This document shows positions 1 to 10,000 of a stretch of 27,387 nt of DNA, in pieces. Source of the DNA: Linderina pennispora (Eukaryota; Kickxellomycota; Kickxellomycetes; Kickxellales; Kickxellaceae). The stretch covers positions 1-27,387 of the forward strand of contig NW_024468381.1 in the NCBI RefSeq assembly GCF_002104995.1, read 5' to 3'. The notes under the pieces are model-generated. The model searched no databases and had not been told where the DNA came from. It saw only the letters and a program-made list of their open reading frames with translations. The stretch's first letter is position 1. Each line of letters begins with the position of its first letter. A program made the translations under genes and the position numbers.

Positions 1-2
1 CA

Positions 3-155
3 AAATCTTCCCCGCATACGACCCCTGCCCGCGTTGCGTCGATAGAAAACCCGTCTGGAAAAACAGTGCGCGTGGAGAGCTGGCTGGGAAAGCACAGGCA
101 GCGTCTGGTGCTGTTGGCGGATCCGCCGCGCCGCACTGTGCTGCGGGACCACTGA
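3..155 (+). CDS. C-terminal end of an unidentified protein (partial)
   Basis: An open frame enters from the left edge and ends at TGA 153-155. It encodes about 50 residues with a basic, coding-like tail (motifs such as ENPSGKTVRVESWLGK and RRTVLRDH). The GC content and codon use resemble the housekeeping genes at the right of the window rather than the cluster beside it. I do not recognise the family. It lies tail-to-tail with the P450 fusion gene that ends at 624. It could also be a chance frame, because other frames are open here too. Confidence 0.3.
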   Translation, partial: KSSPHTTPARVASIENPSGKTVRVESWLGKHRQRLVLLADPPRRTVLRDH

Positions 156-623
156 TCGGGCAGCTACTGAAAGTGACCGTTTCGCAACGAACGACAGCCC
201 AACTACTCTTGAATTGGTTAATCGAAACCTGTACTGAATTCGAAAAAAAAAAAAGAGACTGCTTATCACACGGTTCTAGAGTGGTTCCTTACCTGTGCCG
301 GCACGAAGAACCAGCGGCTTGGCCGCGAGTGACAAGGACTGCTTTTGCACAGCTAGCATTGTTATCTACTAAATGTGTGAATGTAAATGGAAAAAAGCTG
401 AGGTCAGGAAAAAAAAGTTTGTTTGCGGACGGGATGGAGGTCGACGAAGATCAAGCCTGGCTTTAAATCCAAGCGCCAAGCATTTCCTTGTAAAAGGCCG
501 TTACAGTAATCACTACGGCCAATCGAACACATCGCCGCAAATTTCCCCGGTTTGCTTCTGGGCCGATCGCCGAGGTCAATTATATCACTGCGATATACCA
601 GTAATCAGCGGATACTAAAAAGG
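156..623. other. Intergenic, convergent 3' flank
   Basis: This stretch lies between the partial gene on the left and the 3' end of the P450 fusion. It contains A-runs (12 A near 243-254, others near 410) that look like untranslated or spacer DNA. Open frames across it show no recognisable domain and code through the A-tracts, so I do not call a gene. Confidence 0.5.
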
Positions 624-3600
624 CTACCAGATATCCTGGGCGTAGTGACCATCCGAGATCAGGTCGGAAAGGTACGTGCTCGCCTCGTCGGCAGATAGGC
701 CGCCATGCTCTTCAAAGATCCGAGCCATGGCTGCACTCATACTCTTGCCCAGCTTATCAGCCGATCCGCAGACGTAGATGCGCCCACCGCTCTGCAGATG
801 CGACCAGATCTTGGCTCCATCCTGGGAAACGTGGTGCTGCACATACTTGCACTCATCACCGACCCGCGAGAATGCTGTCTGCAGCTTGGACAGCGTGCCG
901 TCTTGGACATACTGCTCGAGCTCGTCCTTGTACAGGTAGTCGTACTCGGGCTGCGGCAGCCAAAGTACATGGCGCATCGCCAATGCCAGCAAGCTTCATC
1001 TCCTGCAGGAATCCGCGGAACGGAGCAACTCCAGTACCGGCGCCGACGAACACCACAGGCACATCCGATGAAGGTGGCAGGTGGAACACGTCTTGCGCTG
1101 GGAGATGTGACACAGATACACGAGCACCCGCCTCCAACGATGCCAGATACTCGGTTGCCAGACCACCGTAGGAGCGGCCATTGACGGTATCGTTGACAAT
1201 GGCAGCTGAGATGTGGACTTCATTGCCAACAACCGACTGGCAGCTGGCGATCGAGTACCGCCGGGGATCCATGGCCGACACAAAGTGAAGCAGCGTTGCA
1301 AATGGAATCTGGCGCACCAGCGGTGCATACGTGCGCAGCACATCCAGAACAGTGCGGTTCTGTGCTGTGAATGCACTCCAGCCAGCCGACTGCTTGCCTA
1401 GCGTGTTGACGTCTTCAGCAGCCTTGCGCAGCGAATCATAGGCAGGCTCATTGCCTGAAGCCTCACTCAGCGCAACAACCAGCTCGCGTGAAGGTGCTTC
1501 CTTCCAGTCGCAGACATATTGGAGAGGCATCACCGACGGTGCATGCGTGGCCATAGATAGCTGCTGCTAGCAGAGGGCAAAGCGCGAAGCGTCCGACACC
1601 TGCTCCAGCTCGAATACTGTATCCAGCTCGAGCTCTAGGATCACGGAAACCTCACGCACAACACCTGGCGGTTGACTGGGTAGATATTGAGGTGGTCGCC
1701 AGTCGTGTACGAGATATCTGATGTGTCATCCAGAGTGATCTCGATATGCCGAGTGCTGCGACCGCTCCTTTCGACGTCCTGCAGCTCCGGTTGACTTTGA
1801 CTGATGCGTTCTCCAGTGACAATCTGAACGGGGGCAGCAGGGCTGTTTGTCAACGTACTTTAGCGAGTACGACAGCGACTTGTCCCGTGGCAACATCAAT
1901 GTAGGCATCGACACTGGAGCCGTAGTGATCAGTCAGAATCATTCCCGACCTGGAGTGACCACTTCATGAACTCGTCGTCGAGATCGTCGTTGGAATCTCC
2001 CGCTGTAAACTCCGTCAGTGGCGTGGCACCAAGCTCATCAAGACGCTGGTACAGATGGCGCGGGAACTTCAGGAACGTGTGCCAGAGCGAGTTGCCGCAG
2101 CCAAACAGCACAAAGTCGACGTCCTTGAGGATATCGGCGCGGGTCTCCTGGTCGAGCAGCTTGGCAAAGTTTCTGGCGTTGTCGGGTGGCATTCCGTTGT
2201 ACGTACTGGTAATAGCCACAACCAGAGAGCGCCTGCCATCGGCAGACTGCATTGAAGCAAAATCCCAGTCATTCAGCGACACTAGAGTAATGTCAGCAAA
2301 CCCCATGCGCTTCAGCTGCTCGGCCATCTGCGTCGCATAGTCATCGCTGGTGCCCATGTTTGATCCGTACACAACAAATGTACGCGGCAGCCTGTCAGCA
2401 GAGACTGTGTGAGTAAGTGGGTGCAGAACGGCATGTTCGACGGTGTGATTGCCATTGACACCAGCAGCGTCTGCTGCCAATGGAGTGTCGGCATCGGGAA
2501 GACTCGTGCGCTTCTGGACAGTCATGAAGAGATCCATCGGACTTGTGGTAAGCTTAGTCGGGTGATACCGGAGCTCGCCATCGCCAACATCATGGAACTC
2601 GTATCTCGACAGCAAGCGAGCTAGCACAGCTCGTATCTCCATCATTGCGAACTGGCGACCCAGGCATGCGCGATCTCCTGTCGAAAAAGGAATCCATGCA
2701 CCAGGCTTGATATTCTTGATATTCTCAGGCGAAAAGCGGTCTGGGTCAAACACAGTCGGGTTCGGGAATGACTTGGGGTTCCTCTGAAGACTCCACACAC
2801 TAATCAGTGGGACATCACCCTTGCGCATAATGAGGCCACCAGGCCAAAATGCAGTCTTTCTTGCATATACGAAGCAGCCCGGACACTGGCGGAAACAGGC
2901 GCAGTGTCTCGTAGATAATCTGTGTCAGGTAGGTCAGCTTGTTGGTTTGCTGGATTGTCGGCGATGTATCAGCAGTGATCCCGGCGGTAGCAAGTTCTTG
3001 TAGCGCCCGATGCTGAACGTCGCGGTGCTTGTCCAAGAGCTGCAGTGCAAAAGCAATAGTTGAGCTGCTTGTCTCTGTGCCTGCAATTCCGAAGGTAAGG
3101 ATCTCATCTTGGATCAGCCGGTCGCTAAGCCCAACCAGGTTGCCGTCCTCGTCAGGTGCGCGCGCATTAAGCATAAAGCCAAGCAAATCCCTTTTCATGC
3201 TGGCTGCCTCCGGTGAGTTGCGGCGCTCATCGATAACCTGCTGTACTGTGGCCTTCATATTGCGCATGTGCTCTGCGAACATGCGGTTGGCAGCGATGGG
3301 CAAATATTTCCAGAGCGACGTACGGAAAAACCGAACGTTCATCTGCTGAAGACAATAGTCCATGCCCTCAGTGAACGGGTGCTGACCAGTGCCAGCTGGG
3401 TCAAGCAGATTGAAGTCATAATCAAATCCAATCTTACCAATCATCTGGAATGTGATGTTTGTCGCAAAAACTAACCATATCAATCGGGACGCCGATATGG
3501 CTGTCGAGCCACTCGCAGGCCTGCTCGGAAATTTCGGCCATTCTGTGGCCGTAAAGCTTCATTGCACTAGCGGAGAACGCGGAACAAGTAAGCGGTGTGC

Positions 3601-4203
3601 CAATTTCCAATCCCTGTGGCCCGATGGAGAGGTAAATAGCCCATTTCCAGACAGCTCATGCAGTTCAGACCATGGAAAGCGCATCGACTTTTCAAAGTAT
3701 TCACCGTCGTCAATCATCACATTCGTCACATCAGGGTCTCTGGTAATGATTCCCTTTGTTCCAAACATGTGGAATGAGAAGGTGTCATCGTACTTGTCGA
3801 AAATGTCGACGTACCGCCCACGCATGTCGTCCATGATCATCAATGCAATCCCAACAACTGGAGAGCCTGGGACATATGTCACTTCTCGACCAGATATTGG
3901 CTGGGCAAGATAAATCACCCTGTTGCGCTGGACTTGGTCAACAGAAACAACTGCATTCCCTTCGCTGTCCTCAAATGCAACTGCGTCAGGGATAGTATCG
4001 ATTTCGGAAGAGCGTCTGGCGACATTGCTGCGAAGTAGTGTCAAATCGGTGTCCGTAGCGGAGACCTGGACAACAAAGCCATCCTTATCGGGCTGTTTGC
4101 CCTTCTCGACGACGATGACGAAGAAATCCGCATCAGGAGGATAGGAATTCTTAAGCTTGGATAAAGCCAATGGCTCGTGGTTAACTGGACAGGCTGAAAG
4201 CAT
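624..4203 (-). CDS. Self-sufficient cytochrome P450-NADPH reductase fusion (CYP505/P450foxy/BM3 type)
   Basis: One polypeptide carries a P450 heme domain followed by FMN and FAD/NADPH reductase domains, so it can hydroxylate without a separate reductase. Characterised CYP505/BM3 members hydroxylate fatty acids near the omega end. Visible motifs: I-helix AGTETSSS, helix-K ETLR, heme loop FSTGDRACLG with the Cys ligand, FMN domain VVYGSNMGTSDDYA and TYNGMPPDNA, FAD contact RRYSIAS, NADPH region VGAGTGVAPFRGF, and the family C-terminus YAQDIW. The start ATG at 4201-4203 gives about 1190 residues against 1050-1070 usual; the excess is an N-terminal extension of about 100 residues. Single-base frameshifts occur near 3575, 3475, 2850, 1930, 1640-1850 and two near 1000, plus an in-frame TAG at 1567-1569. 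All catalytic motifs survive, so I read this as one gene with sequence errors, though a decaying copy is possible. It is divergent from the FAS, suggesting a shared promoter and a fatty acid substrate. Confidence 0.93.
3903..4203 (-). other. Non-canonical N-terminal extension of the P450 fusion, possible beta-grasp domain
   Basis: Residues 1-100 precede the normal P450 start (proline-rich segment around residues 101-118, motif YVPGSPVVG). They are not a membrane anchor. Residues about 26-99 alternate hydrophobic strands with a helix-like TDLTLLRSNVARR, followed by IPDAVAFEDSEGNAV and a final VIYLA strand. That order (strand, helix with LxxLR, 'F.D.xG', strand) is reminiscent of ubiquitin-like/beta-grasp adaptor domains. 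The fold assignment is a guess from pattern only. The segment is in one uninterrupted frame with the P450 start. Confidence 0.45.
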
Positions 4204-5320
4204 AGTAGGATGAGAGAATATGTCAATAGGTAGACTGATGTCTGTATAGTTGAAGTGCTAGGCTGCATTCGCTTCGGCTCGAAAAGAGATTAATATGCCC
4301 TAGGGACGCAGTCGTTCAGAGGGTCTGGTGCGGAAATTTGCCGTGTGAGCCCATTCACACAGCAGCATTCACTATTCTCTACATGTCCTCATGGCGTGTG
4401 AGTGGAAGCCAAAACAATCACTCTCTGGCTGACCCAATTTCAACATTGTATGTAGGAGCCAACCCTTTCCACGCTATTCGATTGATATTTCATGGATAAA
4501 GAAACGCACAGAGATATGATTTCTAACCTGCCAAGATAGTTATATATACTCCACAAATGCGATAGTCGAATGATCAATACAGCAAACATTACCTTGACTT
4601 TGCTATGTCACAGCCAGCCTTTACTTGTTATCCGAAAAGAGGAACCCTATTGGCGCTGCACTATTTTTTCTAGACAAACACATGTCGAATACAATAGAAA
4701 TCCACACATGATGGCGCTCGGACTCTCACGAATCCTCATAAATCTATACATTCCGCTATGTTTTGTTTCTGTTTTTGGTGGCTTTATGCTTCCACCATGC
4801 AGCGGAAGATGTACAGGAAGAAAGTGGCTGAATTCCAACAATCATTCAAGCGGGAAAAGAGGCTGCAGCTAACAACCCAATGTCACAAAAATAGTGCCAA
4901 AGCAATGCGAAGTGTAAAGTCGCTGGCAAGCCTGCCTTACTACAATGCACTTGGCTCCTTTTTGGAGTTCCAGTCATTTTTCCCTAATATCTGGTGCTGG
5001 GGGCTCAGCTCATTTTGATGTCCATATCTAAATAGTGTAGGGAGCTGATGGGAAAGTGCTGTACGGGTTGAGGGTGAGCCGTGCCAATTGTATGTGAACT
5101 TTCGTGTATGAAGATATTTGTCCATGGTGTCTTCCCATGCACAGTGCAAACACTCCTTGCCTTATCCGCTTGCGTAAAGATTGGCTCTACGTGCACAGGT
5201 CCATTCCTATATCAATCCGCTGTTGTCAAGATACTCAAGAGCAACACATACAGAATTTTATTCTCCCTCTTGACAACATTTTAAACAGCACTTTCACCTA
5301 TAGTTGACTACTAGCCTCCA
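4204..5320. promoter_or_regulatory. Divergent promoter region between P450 fusion and FAS
   Basis: These 1.1 kb separate the two start codons. The region is AT-richer than its flanks and contains a TATATATA-like stretch at 4540-4550. CCAAT occurs in plausible positions (near 4434 and 5088). A pyrimidine-rich leader (TTTTATTCTCCCTC, about 5256-5270) precedes the FAS ATG. Several short open frames here have no recognisable content. Co-regulation of the two genes is an inference from the head-to-head arrangement. Confidence 0.5.
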
Positions 5321-7010
5321 ATGGCTCACTACCCTATTACCATCGTTGGGACCGTAATTAACGTCTCTGGCAGCCTTTCTGCCCAAGCAGAAGCCCTTGC
5401 CGCTCGCTTTCCATTCAAGGATTCCCCCACCGAAATCGAGACTGTTGCACGCTTTGTCAACTTTGCTGCAACTGAGAACGCTGATGTTGCTGTTTCTGCC
5501 TTCCAGCACCTTCACCAGAAGTACTGCTCGATTGACAACATCCACGCTGTTGTCCAGCAGCTCAACCTCACCACCAAGCAAGCACAGTCTGTCCTCAAGG
5601 GGTACTACTCGGTCTGGGACGTGCTTGAATCCCGTAAGATGCTGCCGGATGTTCCTCGCCCTGCACTCTTTGCCAATGGCAAAGTGAAGCTGACTGCCAT
5701 GTTTGGCGGTCAGGGTGGAATGGACAATTACCTGGATGAAGCTACCTGGCTTCTTGACGTCTATCGTCCGCTTCTTGCTGGCTACGTCATGGAGATGGCT
5801 GCATTCCTTCTTGATACTTCAAAGGAGGATGTCTTTGCCGATGTCTACGAGTATCCGGTGGATCTTCTAGACTGGCTCTATCGGTCTGAATCCCGCCCTG
5901 ACATGGAGTATCTCTCGCTCGCACCAGTTGCAGCGCCTATTCTGGCTCTAATCCAGCTCATGCACCTGATGGTCTTGTACAAGACACTTGGGCTTAGTCC
6001 TGGCGAACTTTCTCAGTCATTCAAAGGTAGGTGGCATATTGACTCTCTACATCCGGTGTGCATCGTAAAAGTCATACAGAGTACTAATTTCCCCCTTATA
6101 TTACGTAGGTGCAATTGGCCATAGCCAAGGTGTTGTCCTTGCGGCGATGCTACCGACGTTGACTGATGAAAAGTCATTCTACGACAATTCAAGGATTGTC
6201 TTGGGAATTCTTATTGCGGGTGGTTCCAGGATCCAGCTCGATGTCCCACTCGATACAATCGATGTGAGAGATGCTAGCAACAGTGACGATGGGGGTAGCA
6301 AGCCGTCGCCGATGGTATCTATCCGTGGTGTTCCTCTTCCGGTGCTTGAGAAACTGATTGCTCACTTTAACTCGTGCTGCCTCTTGCCGATTGACCACGT
6401 CTTTCTCGCTCTCATCAACAGCTTTGACAGTTTTGTTGTCACTGGCCGTCTGAAGGTTGTCATGCAGTTTGTCCAGTTCCTCCACCAGCATTGTGGGGAA
6501 CCCGGTGCCGACCAGTCAAATACCCCATTTTCTGTGCACAAGCCAGTTGTGGACATGAGCTATGTGAACTCAAGCATCGTGACCCACTGCCCCCTCTTGC
6601 AAGATACTGCTGACTGGATTTACGCATTCGTCACTGAGAGAGGGTGGGTTTACAAGTCGCAAACTGGTACCGGTGCAGACCTAGATACCACTCGTATGGT
6701 CATCGACAAAGTTTGCATTCTGCGCGTCGACTGGCCAGCAACAGTCAAGGGAGCGGGTGCAACACACATTGTTGATTTAAGCCCTGGTGGGTTCAGCGTC
6801 TTTGCTCGACTGGCACGCGGTATCGTTGATGGTGGCGGCGTCAACATCATTAGCTGCAGCTCGCTCATCCCCCACAAACACCGACTTCTGGGTTCCAAGG
6901 CTGACCTTTTCCAGCGCAACATTCGCTTGGTGATCCAGTCTATGGATTGGAAGAGAGCATTCAGCCCCAGGCTTGTCCGAGTCAAGAGCACTGCGCAGGT
7001 TCACATCAAC
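5321..7010 (+). other. FAS acetyltransferase (AT) domain
   Basis: The N-terminal part matches fungal Fas1, including [14 protein letters not shown] and [14 protein letters not shown]. Splicing of the intron then gives AIGHSQG, with the nucleophile Ser codon at 6123-6125. The motif [12 protein letters not shown] later in the domain is also typical. The domain loads the acetyl starter. The frame is continuous apart from the intron. Confidence 0.9.
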
Positions 7011-10000
7011 TCGCCGATGTTCCACGCCTTAGGGTGCCCACCAGTGATGGTGTCTGCTGTTGAACCGAGCACCACTAGTGTTCAGCTGGTTGCGGCTGCA
7101 ATCAACGCCGGCTATCATGCCGAGCTCTCCACCACTAGGATTACAAGTGCTGGCCAACTGCAGAGACAAGTGGCCGACCTAGTCCAGCTCATTGAACCTG
7201 GCCAGGGCATTACCCTTTGCTGCGATTATTCAAGCCAGGAGCAATGGGCAACCTTGTTCCCAGAGATTCTGCGCATGTGCCAAGCAGGCCAGCCGATCGT
7301 TGGACTGAGTATTTCTGGCTCTATCCCATCAGCTGCGGCAGCGACCGACATTATTGCCGGTATACGTGACGCTGGTCTTCGTCATATCACTCTCAAGGCT
7401 GCAACTCTGGCCGACATTCGTGCTACGATCGCCATTTCGAAGATGGATCGCACGTTTCCTGTCATTCTTCAGTGGATGGGTGGCCATAACGGCGGCTACC
7501 ATTCGTGGGACGACTTTTACCAGCTAATTCTCGAGACCTACAGCCTGCTCCGATTCCACAGGAACATTGTCCTTGTCGCTGGATCCGGTATTGGCGATGC
7601 GGACACTGCGATGCAGTACATGTCTGGTAGCTGGAGTGTGCCATTCGGGCGGCCACCGATGCCATTTGACGGAGTTGCGATTGGCTCTTGTGTCATGGTC
7701 GCAAAAGAGTCTGATCTTTCAGATGCTACCAAGCAGCTCATCGCTGGTACAGCTGGTGTTGGCCCAAACGAGTGGATGGATACGTACAGCGGTGTTGCTG
7801 GTGGTGTCACATCAATCACTGGCGAAAATGGCAAGCCAATGCACGTTATTGCGACGCGTGCAGCTCTATTCCTCAAGGACCTACAGGGCTCTATATTCTC
7901 ACTGGCAGCTGACAAGCAGACTGGGCTTCTCCAGCAGAAGGGAGACTCCATAGTCCAGCGGCTGAACTCAGACTACATCAAGCCCTGGTTCGGCCAAAAA
8001 GGCAGACGGCTCGGTTGCTGAACTGCAGGATATGACCTACCTGGAGATCATCCATAGAATGATCGAGCTCATGTATGTCGACGATAGGTCGTGCTGGCTG
8101 GATGATTCCTACTGCAAAATTGTCGGTGATTTTATAAGTCGGACTGAAAATCGCTTCTGCAGTCATGAACGAGAATGCATCTTCTCCAGCTACTACGAGC
8201 TAATGGATGACCTGCAGTCTCCTATCCAGTCTCTTACTGCAAACCTATCCTGAGCTTGGTACACAGATAGTATCTGCAGATGATGCTGCGTACTTCCTCA
8301 TACTCTGCTCTCGTTCTGACCAATATCCAGTTCCATTCGTTCCTGTTCTCGATGGCAATCTAGAGACGTGGATGCTGCAGAGTGCTGTTTCCTTGTCGGC
8401 TAATAGTGGCTATATCACTAGTCATGATGTCCAGCGTCAGCTGGTTCCCTATGGGCCAGTTTCAGCCGGATACTCGTCTGCTGCCAACGCACCTGTGAGG
8501 GATATTCTGGATGACGTGTATCATGCCATGGTTCGTAGTCAATGCAAGAACAGTCCAGCTACGATACCAACAACGGAATATATTGGTGCTGAGCCCAAAC
8601 ATACCACTTTACAGTCGGTTATATCCAGAGGCATCATGGGCACAGGTCACCTATATACCCTTCCATCTGACAACGGATCCCTCCCAGACACTGACCCATG
8701 GCTAGAGTTGCTGGCAGGGCCAAAGAAGAGCTGGCTACGCGCACTACTGACTTCACCAGCTATAGTGCAGGGGACCAGGTTTGTCGCTAACAGCGTCAGG
8801 AGGATCATGCGTCCCATGTCAAACCAGTCCGGTGTCGATCTCAGAGTCAGATGGAATCCCACAGAAACTCGAGGTATTCGACAGCCAAGGGGACTTGAAT
8901 ATCGTAATCGAGTATGCTGCGCCCAGCAACATCACGGTCAGAGTTATTCTGCCAGCTAATGGCGAAAAACCGTGAACTGGTTCTCAAATTTCTGTACTGC
9001 CCGACACGCCCTGCGATGCCAATCACAGAAGTGATGGATGGCCGTGATGGACGTATCCACGAGTTTTATTTTGGCCACGACAACCCACCTCATCCTACTC
9101 TTGGAGACATGTCTGTTGACTCAGACATTGAGTCACCAGTAATCCGATGCCAGCCATTTGGTATTACCTACGATCACATCCGTCAGTATTGTAGAAATGT
9201 TCAAAATAAGCAGAGATGCTACATTTCAGATACAAGCCACTACGGATATGCCCCAATGGACATGGTCTTTCTAATCGGATGGCAAGGGCTTATGGCGGTG
9301 CTAGATAACCAACAGCTGAGCTCAGGGTTGTTAGACATGGTTCACCTGGAGAACAGTATGGACTACATCGACAGTGGTTCACTGCTACGTGTTGGCGACT
9401 CTATTACCTCAGAAGCTGAGTTGGTGTCTGCTATGAATTCCGATGTGGGAAAGGTGCTGACCATCAGCCTAAGGTTTTTCAGACAACGGACGTTGATAGC
9501 TCAGATGGCGACTGTCCTCCTGTTCAGAGGACACAAAATCCTTCCGCCACTTGCTTTCAGTAAGGAGAGCAAATCAGCATCACTTGTTGTTTTGAACTCT
9601 GTAGCTGACGTTGCAGTGCTTGAAACTAAAGACTGGTTTGTCTACCTGGAGAATTCGCCAGCAAAGCTCACTGCAGGGTCAACAGTTGAGTTCGTGCTGG
9701 ACACCAGATGCAGGTTTAGATCTGACGGATACTACGCATCTGTGTCAATGGCTGGTCCTGTGTTTGCTGTTTTGGATGGGGATAAGCGTGTCCACATTGC
9801 AAATGTTGACTATCAGGCTGCTGATGTAAATGGAAATGCTGTTGCCGCATACCTCGCTAAGAGTTCGGTTGATCAGCGGTCGGGCAGTACCTTTGACAAT
9901 GGAGGACATAAGGTTTTGCCGATGCCTGGGGCTACAGCACAGTTCCGCGCCCCATCTGTCTGCGGAGAGTATGCGCGTGTATCTGGAGATTACAACCCGA

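Noticed and set aside
173-618. Open frames of 97 and 81 codons between the left partial gene and the P450 fusion
   Set aside because: They read through poly-A tracts into Lys runs, have no recognisable domain, and lie in a convergent 3' region.
705-1184. 159-codon plus-strand frame
   Set aside because: It is antisense to the FAD/NADPH reductase domain of the P450 fusion, whose motifs are clear on the minus strand.
4570-5018. Plus-strand frames of 100 and 86 codons in the divergent promoter
   Set aside because: They have no family pattern, overlap each other, and have low-complexity AT-rich content.
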